DNA of 64,000 bases from assembly GCA_036852015.1 (NCBI GenBank), contig JAANDG010000088.1:248001-312000 (forward strand), read 5' to 3'. The DNA is from Pelodera strongyloides (Eukaryota > Nematoda > Chromadorea > Rhabditida > Rhabditidae). Below, one piece after another: positions 26,501-36,342 of this stretch (the stretch's first letter is position 1; every line of letters begins with the position of its first letter). A model generated the notes under the pieces. That model was not told where the DNA came from. It worked only from the letters and a program-made list of their open reading frames with translations, and made no database searches. Position numbers and translations under genes: made by a program.

Positions 26501-29352
26501 AATGCATCGTGGACAACTGCATTCTTATGTATTTATGCGAAGTGGGGTCTAATTGGGGTCTATTTTTAATGGCAAATTATGCTCATTTGCATATGCCGCA
26601 TAAGACGGTTGGTGTACTCTATGCGTTTCGAAAACCGACCGGTATTTCGCTTTAAAAACTATTTAGACGCGCCGATACTCACAGCCGGAAAAAAGATAGG
26701 TTAGTTCAATACAATAGGAAGAAAGGATCTATAGAAAAAAGAGGAACGAGGAACAGTTCTTTTTTTGGAACAAAAGAAAAAAGCAATAAGAACAAACAAA
26801 AGCTTTTTGAAATTAGGCCCAATCAATATTAAAAAGGAGTTTTGTTCCAATTCTACTCTACTGCTTCGATGGCGATGGATATGGATGAAAAATGAACTAA
26901 ACGTGTATTGTACCGTGCAGCTAATCAAACAGAGGAACAGAGCGCAAGGTCGTATACAAAATATATCCACACAATTACAATCCTCATTAAGAAACAATAA
27001 TTGATCAATATTAGTTGCGAAACAAAAATGGAAGACAATAAAACCCTGACCATTAACAAGCCTACTATTTTGTATGTACGTTCAATTCTCGAATCTGGTT
27101 CTGTAGTCTTCAACCCTTATAAGAAAAAGGATAAGATGGCTCTCGAAAGAGTCCAGCATATGTTTACTAAGCGTATTTTTATGAGATCTCACTTGCTTAA
27201 GTATAACGAAACTCCCTCTAGTAATGAAAGAAATGTTGCTTTAAACTTGGATTCACTAGTAGATCGAAGAAAGAGTGCTGATGCTAAAATGCTCCGGAAA
27301 ATATTGGCCGGTAAGTGTGGAATACACTTACAAAAAATGTACAAGTTTCGAGTTTCTATCACACGTAGAGGTAGATCAAAGGTCATTATTTCCAGAGTAA
27401 TTAAAATGGTACGCAGACACTCATTCGTACATCGAACCTCGTTAATGATTGAGAGCAATCCGACAATATTTTCCCATTCGTAGCCTTCAGTTATGATCTC
27501 CTGTATATTGTTGTATTTCTTTTTTGTTCGCTTTTTATGTCTTTGTGTATTTTATCGACAAACTGTGCGTGTACATTTTTGTGTGCGTAATAAATATTAT
27601 ATTAATATTATACTAAACGGCCAAGGGCCAAGTGTGCAACAAATACAAAAATAAAACCAACTGTTTTCGTGGCTCAGGACGAAATCTTCCACCGTCGAAC
27701 AAGTATAAGCAATCCTCTTCGCAACACCATTCGCTTGCAATGCTCGTGTGCTGAGAGCCTTGTTGGCTGCATCAATCGCAGCCTGTGTGGCATCTAATCC
27801 GGCTACCTGGAAACAAAATCGTATGCGCATGCGTGTCAACCGCTCGCCACAAACAAAATGATTCATCCGCGCAATTAAAACTCCCCTCGCGTCCGTAAAT
27901 CCATTAGAGAGCACAGTTGCGCTGTTGAAAGCCTGGTGAGACTCACGAGTTAGTATCTTACCGGGTATAATAGACAAGTAACAAGTACAGGATCACAAAA
28001 AAAAACGCATCCATAGATCCACCCAAATCCAACCCAACTATGCGACACTTATTTGCACTAATACACCAACAACTCTGGTGACGTGACGTGACTTTGCACG
28101 CGATTAAAAACTGGGTTTCCATTTCCAGAGAAATTAGTATTAGCGTTAAGAAATCAAATCACGATCATGATCATGATTCAAATACGATCAGAAAACGAAA
28201 GTGCTAATGATAATTTGTTACGGTAAGACATGAAATTACAAACTATTGCTCCGTGCAAATTGCACTACAAAACTAGGAACAAACCCTGAGTCCACACCTT
28301 GCCAATGGAGTTGATAACAGGCCACCACCGCATCCAACGTCACAAACATGAAGACCCTAAAATATATTATTGAAAACTGGAAATCAATCAAGTTAGAAAA
28401 AAGGAAAAGTACGCTTGGACATCGGAACTCGGAACTCCTCCATCCTCATGATCGCCAAGGAAGATGTGCCTAGTTATTGTAGTAGATGTAAAGGAAGCGC
28501 TTAGAAGCTAGCGTAAATGGAGATGGTTTCCTTAGCTTAGTGATATACCGTTTTTAATAAAACACTACGTTTCACTCAAATATATAAATTTCTAATTGCA
28601 TTCGGAGATGATCAAAACCAACCCGAACTCCGAACGTGGCTCGTGCGTGTTTCGTTTCAACGCACCAACCTATACCCCTGAAGCCTGAAGCCAAACTACA
28701 CACTACACTACTGACGCAGTCCCAAAATGAATCCCAGTCGCAGTACAAAAGCGCCGTTTGACTGCGAATTAGCGATACGACGATGCCAGTGTACATAATT
28801 CCTCATTCTTCAAGTAGCACTAACCGTATTCTCCTTCGCTCCAAGATTCTCAATAATCCATGGAACTCTCAGCTTGTTCAAAGAGTGCAGCGCCTTGAAC
28901 GGCCCATCTTCGTCCGCCCAACTATTAGATAGTTCGGTGAATCGTTGAACTTCCGCTTCATCTACGGACGCAGAAGTCGACGCATAGCTGTAAAATACCA
29001 TTTTTAACAAAAGTAACCCTGATACACCGGTAGTTTTAGAGGTTTTATTTATTCAACTAAATTTATTATTTCCTATACCCTATACCCTAACTCCTAACAT
29101 TAGGTGAGCAGAGTAAGAGTGGAATGAAAATGAACCCTCCGCTAAATTGACGGCTCAACACTCTCAGCAGAGGTCTCTACTGGAAAACGAGCAAAACAAG
29201 AGTCGGTAAAAAAAAAACAGTATAAGGAGTAAAGACGAATCTCAAATAAATAAACATACCCACCGATGAAACTGTGTCCTTCTTGGGCACGAGCGAATCC
29301 CACATCTCAACACTCCGTGAAGCGTCTGGAGAATTGGGAACGTCTGCGACAT
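20508..29352 (-). CDS. coq-3: Ubiquinone biosynthesis O-methyltransferase COQ3, 6 exons, 275 aa
   Basis: SAM-dependent mitochondrial methyltransferase that carries out both O-methylations in coenzyme Q synthesis. Exons (minus): 29264-29352, 28825-28987, 28285-28356, 27662-27806, 21162-21322 and 20508-20705; 828 nt. The N-terminus is an Arg-rich, Ser/Thr-rich mitochondrial leader (MSQTFPILQTLHGVL, then RCGIRSCPRRTQF). Motif I is VCDVGCGGGLLSTPLAR, the SAM-binding loop. VAGLDAT is post-I. FDAVVASEILEHV is motif II, and FFTTINKS and IVPRGVHEWEKFV follow. These match human COQ3 in order. Donors are mostly weak (GTGGGT, GTTTGT, GTTGGT) but the only phase-compatible choices. The intron between 21322 and 27662 is 6.3 kb, much larger than the others, and contains a zinc-ribbon gene and a LINE fragment on the other strand. 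Position between nuo-3 and gdi-1, all co-oriented, suggests an operon. Confidence 0.96.
21313..21530. repeat. 104-bp tandem duplication spanning a coq-3 splice acceptor
   Basis: The unit starting GCATCGAAATCTGAAATGCT begins at 21313, again at 21417 and partially at 21521. The unit carries the 3' splice site of coq-3 exon 5 and its first coding bases (ATTTCGATGC on the minus strand). Copies 1 and 2 differ at only a few positions. Confidence 0.9.
22000..24600. other. Repeat-rich part of the long coq-3 intron
   Basis: No gene seen. It includes a GAATTCGCACCGG inverted-repeat cluster (23501-23665) and an inverted pair built on GGGGTTTGCAAGTATGC / GCATACTTGCAAACCCC (about 23920-24075) that resembles the palindrome at 61052. 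Confidence 0.5.
23501..23665. repeat. GCGAATTCGCACCGG inverted-repeat cluster (copy 1)
   Basis: Repeated TGCGAATTCGCACCGGAAA in both orientations. Related clusters lie at 25951-26072 and 37795-37863. Confidence 0.7.
24609..25423 (+). CDS. Small zinc-ribbon protein, nested in the coq-3 intron
   Basis: Plus-strand exons 24809-24940, 25138-25235 and 25363-25423 join in phase (132, 98 and 61 nt) with good GTAAGT/GTGAGC donors and TTTTTAG/TTTTCCAG acceptors. They encode a helical segment (ANDVRATLKLIKS), then a C-x2-C...C-x5-C zinc-ribbon-like segment (ICKICGHRLRNQNDLCSNGS followed by C), then a basic tail ending FTEYV. A possible first exon at 24609-24660 (MEDMAARQRRTSNFFAQ) has a GTAAAA donor but is out of phase with 24809. 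If it is not used, translation may start at the ATG in exon 24809-24940, giving about 80 residues. I do not recognise the family. It could be a small gene or the N-terminal part of a mobile-element protein. It is transcribed opposite to coq-3. Confidence 0.5.
25951..26072. repeat. GCGAATTCGCACCGG inverted-repeat element (copy 2)
   Basis: GCGAATTCGCACCGG and AAAAAGAATTCTAAGAGAAT form nested palindromes. The same AGAATTC..GAATTCTTTTTGG core is at 37795-37863. Confidence 0.75.
26473..26655. repeat. TTAA palindromic MITE, GCGAAATACCGG family (copy 3), coq-3 intron
   Basis: Ends TTAAAGCGAAATACCGGCCG and CGACCGGTATTTCGCTTTAA; complete TTAA at both ends. Confidence 0.85.
27001..27483 (+). pseudogene. 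LINE reverse-transcriptase C-terminal remnant
   Basis: A 160-codon frame in the long coq-3 intron. The block ILESGSVVFNPYKKKDKMAL followed by ERVQHMFTKRIF matches the thumb region found after the RT catalytic domain in CR1/Jockey-type non-LTR elements (usual pattern ILE..S.VW.P..K.D...LE.VQ..FT+RI). LDSLVDRRKSADAKML matches the following L.SL..RR..ADL.. segment. The catalytic YADD core and endonuclease are absent, so this is a 5'-truncated insertion. An AT-rich tail (AATAAATATTATATTAATA) at about 27590 may be the 3' end. Family assignment is from pattern memory. Confidence 0.7.
28512..28680. repeat. Dispersed repeat, CCGGAGGTGGTTCGT family (copy 2), coq-3 intron
   Basis: AAATGGAGATGGTTTCC, ACCGTTTTTAATAAAACACTA and CACGCACCAACCTATACCCC, in the same order as the copy at 11462. 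Confidence 0.6.
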
Positions 29353-29523
29353 CGAAAATTAGAAATTAGAATCATCATTTGCATCCGCAAACAATAAACT
29401 ATTCGCGCGAAATAGAACGAACTACAACAAACAGTCGAAACTAAATGGTAGCAAAGAGATAAGTGAGCCGGTCTACGAAACCAATAACGTCGAATATCAC
29501 ACAAACCTCATAATATTAATATT

Positions 29524-29529
29524 TTTATT
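29524..29529 (-). terminator. Candidate poly(A) signal of nuo-3
   Basis: AATAAA on the minus strand, 188 nt after the nuo-3 stop and about 170 nt before the coq-3 ATG. This spacing fits coupled cleavage and SL2 trans-splicing in a nematode operon. A candidate coq-3 acceptor (GGTTTCGTAG) lies at about 29473. Confidence 0.45.
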
Positions 29530-29716
29530 TATACATAACTACCTCGTGTTAAATACGTCCTGTCACATAGAAGGCGTTTCACAAAAGGGAAAAAAGAACG
29601 AATCTCGTTCAGGCTCGTCAGTAATTTTACTGATATAAAGCTACGAAACAAAACGAGCCGATAATCTACCCTATTCGAAAATCGAAGTGAAGCTTTTTAA
29701 GAATTGGACCACAATC

Positions 29717-30713
29717 TTAGTCCTTTCCATTGAGGAACTTGGAAAGGAAGTCCTTGGGCTTAGGCTCCACGTTCTCACGGAACAAGTAATTGCGCACGTG
29801 GTCGGGATTGTAGAAGGCGTAGCGAATCGCATACATGTGCTAAAAATCCAATAGCAAAAAGGGAATCCAGCATTAAAAATGCATTGAAACAAGAAAATCT
29901 AGGTGAATTACTGTCAAATCTAAAAAGCGCTGTCCTGTCACAAAAGACGAGAAGAGCCCACCTTATTAGCACAGACTCTCTTTTTTAATTTTTCCAATTT
30001 TCAGGCGACTGTCAACCAATTCATGACCGCATGTTATCAAGGGGTCCTCCACGGTAATTTGCGGCTACATGGGTGAGATATTACTTTTGAGAACAAGACA
30101 ACTACAATAGATAGCACTGATATGTGGAAGTCGTGTTCAAAAGGTAAAGTCGCACCTGGTTAGTCTCGCCAACAAGTCTGTCGATGATTCTAATGTCCTC
30201 CACGTGGGCGTTCTTCACGAACTGCTGCTTGAGAACGGCGCGGAAAACTCCAAGTGGCATATCGTGCATACCAAAGTCCCACCAAAACTTGGGAGTCAGG
30301 CGCTGGCTGAAAAAAAAGAACCTATTCGTATTTCAGGGAAATAGCGACAGCATCGTATTAGCATACAAGTATGTTCCATAAATAGCAGCACACTGGCTGA
30401 TGAGGGATCGATCTCACATCGAAACCACTTTCGTCTCTACAATAAACTCTACTCTACATTTGGAGGACACAACAATAATTGTCATAATAATTCTGGTTCA
30501 TCCCATTCTGGTTCACCCCTGAAAGAATGCTATGTTATGCCCTTTGGAAAGACAAACAAACCATAATACAACTAGTGCTTACAGTTCCTTGTAGGCAGTA
30601 AGCACAGCCAGACGAGCCTGTTCTTTGCTAGTAGACTTCACCGGGGCAACCTGGCGTGCAGCAATCTGCGCAGCCTGGGCGCCCACTTTCACAACACGTC
30701 CAGAAGTTGACAT
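29717..30713 (-). CDS. nuo-3: NADH:ubiquinone oxidoreductase LYR subunit (NDUFA6/B14), 134 aa
   Basis: Accessory complex I subunit of the LYR family in the mitochondrial inner membrane; it binds the mitochondrial acyl carrier protein. Exons (minus): 30583-30713, 30156-30306 and 29717-29839 (405 nt). The first exon is Ala/Val/Lys-rich (MSTSGRVVKVGAQAAQIAAR). The LYR-motif region reads AYKELQRLTPKFWW, so the middle tyrosine is Gln here. VKNAHVEDIRIIDRLVGE matches the 'FMKNAHVTDPRVVDLLV' block of NDUFA6, and the ending RPKDFLSKF-type block is PKPKDFLSKFLNGKD. A possible alternative terminal exon at about 29988-30064 is discussed in the findings. An acceptor AAATTTCAG 29 nt before the ATG (30742/30743) indicates trans-splicing. 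Upstream partner BRK1 and downstream coq-3 share orientation. Confidence 0.95.
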
Positions 30714-30798
30714 TGTTAGTTGAGCGTATCACCTTTCGTCACCTGAAATTTCAGTGATAACGCATTCACTATTGATTTAATTCAGCCGGCCGGTTTTG

Positions 30799-31914
30799 TT
30801 AAAGGGTCAGGCCCACCGATATAAACCAATATTTATTATTTGTCCATAATTCATAAAAAGGGTCTTTATTATAATACATACATACTAAATATTATTCAGT
30901 TTTACCATGGGGAAGTTTTTCCGGTGAGCGTTCCTTAGGGCGCGTTTAAGATGGGCGAAAGAAAGAAAAAAATGCGTTTTCGGCCGTTCAGGTTGGCCGA
31001 AAAGAAAACTTTTAATACTAAGGGAAAATGAAAAAATACAGTAATTTTTTTCGGGTTTTGTCTGCGTCTCTTGTTTTTGCATTGTCTTTCAAAAGTTTTC
31101 TTTTCGGCCAACCTGAACGGCCGAAAACCTATTTTTTTCTTTCTTTCGCCCATCTTAAACGCGCCCTTACGGAAGGGACCGTAGTCTCATCTTTGTTTAA
31201 AGGGAATATGTAGGCACTCAAAATGAGCAAAACAACTGCGAAACTAGAGTTTCCACACCAGACATGAATTTAAGTAGGCGACTGAATATGTAAATTCGAA
31301 TATTCTCATTTGCATGCAAATATGTCGCTGTTATATGCTATATGCCGATGTATGCACACATATGCACAATTTTTTGCTCCATCAGCACTGCCGTGTAAGC
31401 CAGGGGGTCAAGCAACACGTTTACTATGGAAAAGATGAACTTTGAAAATCATTTTCTTTTAAATGGGAAACTTTTAACAATTTTTGTTGTTGTTTCCTTA
31501 ATGAGGAACACACATTCTATTAATACAGCTTAACTTCAAAAAGGGCATACATATTCCCTTTAAAGGTGTATGCATTTTTTGTTCATCTTGGTTTGTCTCG
31601 TTGTCTGCACTCTCATGTGCATATGTGTCTTCTTAGACTGGTGCCTCTTTATTAAGCATACTCTCTCGTCTTTCGCCGCAGGACTAATATAATCAAACAA
31701 CTACGGTACTATAGCAAGATTTAACTTCTTTAAAAATATTTTCTTTTACCCAAAGCCTGTCTACGGTACCTTCTGTAAGGAAAGCTCACGGGAAAAACTT
31801 CCCCATGGTAAAACTGAATAATATTTTGTATGTATATATTATAATAAATATCCTTTTTATGAATTATGAACAAATAATAAATATAGGTTTATATCGGTGG
31901 GACTGTCCCTTTAA
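30799..31914. mobile_element. Composite TTAA palindromic element with nested insertions
   Basis: The outer ends TTAAAGGGTCAGGCCCACCG and CGGTGGGACTGTCCCTTTAA continue as inverted arms of about 135 bp (for example AATATTATTCAGTTTTACCA). Inside sit a separate palindrome at 30939-31166 (GGGCGCGTTTAAGATGG arms) and another TTAA-bounded inverted pair at 31198-31563 (TTAAAGGGAATATGTA and its complement). No ORF for a transposase. It lies between nuo-3 and BRK1, inside the presumed operon. Confidence 0.8.
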
Positions 31915-31915
31915 T

Positions 31916-32145
31916 GGCGCGTTTAAGATGGCCGAAAGAAAGAAAAAAATGCGTTTTCGGCCGTTCAGGTTGACCGAAAAGAAAAGTTTTAATACTAAGG
32001 GAAAATGAAAAAATACAGTATTTTTTTTCGGGTTTTGTCTGCGTCTCTTGTTTTTGTATTGTCTTTCAAAAGTTTTCTTTTCGGCCAACCTGAACGGCCG
32101 AAAACCTATTTGTTTCTTTCTTTCGGCCATCTTAAACACGCCCTT
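31916..32145. repeat. Palindromic element, GGCGCGTTTAAGATGG family (second copy)
   Basis: Near-identical to 30939-31166 along its whole length: GGCGCGTTTAAGATGGCCGA arms, the TTTCGGCCGTTCAGGTT stem and the TTTTCGGGTTTTGTCTGCGT centre. It abuts the right end of the composite element. Confidence 0.85.
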
Positions 32146-32357
32146 AGATGATGATGCTCATACTCCAATATCAAGCCAGCCAATATAACAATCGACAGTC
32201 AAAATGGTACTTTCCCTAGTTTCATTAATACTGGGAGACGGATGCAACATATTGAGTAGTCATTTGCCTATATATACGTAGAATCATTACAATTCAAACA
32301 GAAAAAATAAGTATAAATAAGGAGGAATAAACAGGTTGGTATATAAGAAAAACTTAC

Positions 32358-32775
32358 TCTGGCTTCCAGAATCTCAACCTTCTTTTCCAGAAGATTGATC
32401 TTATCGCTCAAAGTTGCAAGTTTGCTCCGACACGAAAGCTCTAAAAACAAATGAAAGTTCAGGCAATGTGATGCTAATCAATACTGGCTATAGCCAATCG
32501 TATACACTACCTTTCCCGGTATTACCGCTACAAGCGGTCTAAATATATATAAAGGGGAGTGAACTAAAGTAAACGAGAATTGCACATATCCTCTGGAACA
32601 TTTCGATTTCTCATGTTTCCAACTTCCTCCGCCTGAGAGAGTGAAATGTACAAGTCTTACCGAAGCTGGAGAGAAAGTTTGCGATGTTCTTGATGTTATC
32701 AGCAATAATTTGCTCGTATTCGCGGTTATCCCAATCCTCCCTGAGCTGCCGCTGAACTGCACCGGCGGCGTTCAT
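32358..32775 (-). CDS. BRK1: BRICK1 (BRK1/HSPC300), SCAR/WAVE complex subunit; last exon unclear
   Basis: Small coiled-coil subunit of the SCAR/WAVE regulatory complex, which controls Arp2/3-driven actin assembly. Exon 1 at 32661-32775 begins MNAAGAVQRQLREDWDNREY and continues EQIIADNIKNIANFLSSF. Exon 2 at 32358-32440 encodes SCRSKLATLSDKINLLEKKV followed by EILEAR. Both align residue by residue with human BRK1 ([41 protein letters not shown]). The join is in phase (115 and 83 nt). The family usually ends with about ten residues after EAR. Here the donor GTAAGT follows EAR and the last exon is not certain: candidates after TATATATAG near 32268 give non-conserved tails. The region just downstream is filled by palindromic elements. 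BRK1 lies upstream of nuo-3 on the same strand. Confidence 0.88.
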
Positions 32776-33904
32776 CCGAAAAGAAAATTTGAAAAGTGCA
32801 TGCACTGATGCAAAATTTGCCGCAAACGCAAGCACGCAACGTGATGTATACAGTAATAATCGCTTCGAAACTCTTTTTCCTGCGAATCGTTAAAGTATAC
32901 ACCTTTAAATTTCTGATGAATTTTTTTGCGTGCATCATTCATCGCGCGCGTTTGTGCAATCTTTTGGTTTGAGTCATATTTACTGTACGGAGAGACGTAT
33001 GGAAAGTTTAACAACGTAATTCTCTCACTCTCATAGTGTTTTCACAGGCAATGTCGTGTGTTCCATCTATTTGCCGGTTTAACTGTCCATTCTTCCTTTT
33101 TAAAGAAATGTCCGCTCCACTTGAATCCTGTCTCTCGGACATACGTCGACGCTATCTTCATCGTTTTAATATTACTCATTGAATTAACGTTCATATTTTC
33201 TTAACTATTAAACCAGCTCAAGGCACCAACAGCTCCCGCTCACCACAGTACATAAATTCATATTCATTCTACTCTATGCATTATGATTTCTAAGACAAAA
33301 TTAAGCCTCTAATAATTGACACAAACACTTAGTATAGTTTTCTTTCGTAACGGGTACAAGTTGAAAACTACACCTAGAACCTGGATTCTCGCTCTGATGT
33401 GAAATCACTGATAAAAACAGGCGCTACTACTGATAAGCGACGACTATGTACTGAATATGTTGTAAACATTAGTACGTTCGTATAGTTGACTCTTTTTCTG
33501 TTTTTTTTTTGTCTAATGAATTGTTTTGCTATAATTATTTTAGGAATTCGCATAAGCATAGGGCCACCGGCCGCTTTTTTAATGAGGTCTTCCCTTGTGC
33601 ATTATTGAAAACTGACGCGCTTGATCTCATTGAGTTGAGTTACCAGGCAGATTGCAACAGCGGTGCTTGGTTAATCTCTCGTAGTACTTTCTTGTACTCC
33701 CTCATTGTTTGTTTCCTGTTTGATTTACGGATATAAAAACCTACCTTTTCGTCTTCCGGCTCTTCCAAGCACTTAATTTTGCGTGTTTTTTTGTGCGTGA
33801 ATAAAGTATTTAATTTATATATTTTGCTGCAAAGGGCTAAGTGAACTATCAGCTCCTTATATTCAATTTTTAGACTCGTTCCACTTCTTCCGCATCAGCT
33901 CACA
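32776..33904. promoter_or_regulatory. Divergent promoter region, BRK1 operon / arl-8
   Basis: 1.1 kb between the BRK1 start (minus) and the arl-8 start (plus), with no convincing gene. An acceptor AATTTTTAG at 33873 lies 31 nt before the arl-8 ATG, a likely SL1 trans-splice site. This is the only intergenic space from which the BRK1-nuo-3-coq-3-gdi-1 transcript could start. Confidence 0.55.
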
Positions 33905-36342
33905 ATGTTGGCTATGATAAATAGAGTATTGGACTGGGTCCGCAGTCTCTTTTGGAAGGAAGAGATGGAACTTACTCTCGTTGGATTACAAAACTCCGGA
34001 AAGACAACATTTGTCAACGTCATCGCGGTACTTTCGTTTTGCTAGTGATCATTAACAGTTACAACAGTTTTGTCTCTGAAAACATCGCCCAATGTACTCA
34101 TGGGTACAGGTTGGTGCGTGAAAACACGCACGAACCACCTCCGGAAGCAATTCCAAATTAACTTATTTGACCAAAACATGGTGTTTTATTAAAACGGTGC
34201 TTACAGTAAGCTAAAGAAACCACCTCCGTTTATTTACGCACGGAATTTATACCCTGATCTCTGAAAACATTGCCCAATGCACATAATGATGTTTTAATGA
34301 AATATGTTTGCTTTTGCTTTTAATATCGTAATCGTAGCTATAAAACTAATAACTTAAGTATGCTCGTAACTTTAAAGAGTTACGACGTGACTCTTTTACA
34401 TGGAACTAGAAATATAATAAATACGTTACAAAATAACACTAGTTCAATTATATTGAGTAGTTTTGTAGTAAATGGCATAATCGTATTTATCTTCAGAGTG
34501 GTCAGTTCACGGAAGATATGATACCGACAGTCGGATTCAACATGCGAAAGATAACCAAGGGAAATGTTACAATCAAGGTGTGTATTTTTTCACCATCTAT
34601 CGTTTTTACGTAATAATAAAGTCTTGCAAGACAGGAGTCGAAGTTTTCAATTTTTCGGTGATCAGTGATCTATGAAAGCGCCTAGACCACTCGACTCGGT
34701 CATAACGCACTGGTGGAAAAGATGGGATGTATGGGAAAGACGGATACGTCTGTCCGCTGGCAGTCATTTGGACATCTCCTAGGCGTTTTCGAGGCGCGTT
34801 TTCGTTTTGTTTCGGCCTTGTCGAGGCAAATCGTGAAAACCTTGGCGTTTGCGAGGCAACTTTGTTTAGGTTACATAATATGGTAGTGCAGTTGTCCAGT
34901 TAGCCCAGTGTCTTCACAAACCATCAAACCTTTATTTAGCTGTGGGATATCGGTGGCCAACCACGATTCCGTTCCATGTGGGAACGCTACTGCAGAGGAG
35001 TGAATGCGATTGTTTTCATGGTCGATGCAGCCGATGTTGATAAGTTAGAGGTGTGTATTTCATTTCCTTCTTTTTGGATTAGAATAATAGATAATTGTTA
35101 TTGTTGCGTAAACAGTGCACGTGCAATAATTGCAGCATTCTGGTCCTCAGGCGCGCAGCGCGGACATGCGAATCCGCGTCCGCGCGAAAAGGAAAAGATT
35201 CCAAATTTGCATTGGAAAATTCGAGACAGTGAGAAACAAGCCTCGCCCACTGTTCTGCGTCTCCGCCTCCCCATGTCAAAAAGCCAGCTCTTTCCCGCGG
35301 ACGCGGATTCGCATGTCCGCGCTGTGCGCCTGAGAACTTAGCAGTCACATGCACAAGCAATCCGATTCTTGATCTTCTTCCTTTCCTATGGAAATACGTG
35401 TTTAGGCATCTCGCAATGAACTGATGCAGTTGCTAGACAAGCCACAACTTGATGGTATTCCTGTGCTAGTCCTTGGAAATAAGAAGGATTTACCAGGAGT
35501 TTTGGACGAGAGACAGCTCATTGAAAGCATGTAAGTTCTTCGTTTATTTTTTTTCTTGGTTTGCTCAAGTAAAGTAGGGCTTAACTATGTTAGCTCTCCG
35601 ATGCCATTCTAGTTTTCTCTCTAACAAATCGTCATCTTTCGTCAGTTTTAATTTGACATGTATACGTGATATACTGTTTCACTTATTTTAATTCCAGTTT
35701 TATTTGAGCAAGACTATTCATTTTTTTTCTTTTTATTAATGATTGATTGCAAATAATTGAAATAATTGGGAAATGTTACTTTAAATTGCTTATGAGAGTA
35801 TCATTCGCGAAATACACTATATCTTGAATGCGCAGCTAGTGTGTCTGTTTCGCAATCCTGTTATGTATCGTAAGCATTTCATTCGTTGATAACTTTCTTT
35901 TCCATATCAATATTTACAGGAACCTTTCCGCTATTCAAAATCGCGAGATTTGTTGCTATTCGATTTCTTGCAAGGAGAAAGAAAATATTGGTTAGTCATT
36001 TTGTTTCTTTTTTATTCATTCAGACTATGTCGATCAGACAGAGTCAGTGTAGTGGTTTGTCGTGTAACACGGTGGTACTTGGTTCTGTTCTGATTTTGGT
36101 GAACACTCAATTTGTACGGCAATTGTTCCGATTTCGCTTACACAAGTTATGAACTTACAACTAACGAATTGACAGTTTGATAGGTTTATGATATAATATG
36201 ATAAGTTTATAATAGGATGATAGTTTGTGATATTATATGATATGATATGATATTCGGATATTCCGTGCATGTTTATTTGAATTTGTTCCGTTCAGATATC
36301 ACCCTTCAATGGCTGATTCAGCATTCAAAGAGCCAGCGTTAA
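33905..36342 (+). CDS. arl-8: ARF-like GTPase ARL8, 6 exons, 185 aa
   Basis: Small GTPase of lysosomes and synaptic-vesicle precursors; it recruits kinesin and the HOPS complex for lysosome and axonal transport. Exons: 33905-34027, 34497-34577, 34940-35050, 35406-35530, 35920-35990 and 36296-36342; all phases close (558 nt). The N-terminal amphipathic helix [20 protein letters not shown] is typical of ARL8 and lacks the Gly2 myristoylation site of ARFs. The P-loop is GLQNSGKTT, switch I contains [10 protein letters not shown], switch II is [13 protein letters not shown], the G4 motif is LGNKKDL, and the G5-side segment reads [14 protein letters not shown]. The C-terminus LIQHSKSQR matches human ARL8B. 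Introns 1 and 3 contain repeats (34088-34255 and 35146-35335). Assignment is certain. Confidence 0.98.
34088..34255. repeat. Dispersed repeat, CCGGAGGTGGTTCGT family (copy 3), arl-8 intron 1
   Basis: Reverse-oriented copy: TACAGGTTGGTGCGTGAAAA, ACCACCTCCGGAAGCAATT and GTGTTTTATTAAAACGGT. Confidence 0.65.
35146..35335. repeat. Palindromic element, CTCAGGCGCGCAGCGCGG family (copy 1), arl-8 intron 3
   Basis: The arms CTCAGGCGCGCAGCGCGGAC and its near-perfect inverse ending CGCCTGAG, with GCGGACGCGGATTCGCATGT inside. Strongly GC-rich against an AT-rich intron. A second copy is at 36826-37002. Confidence 0.85.
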
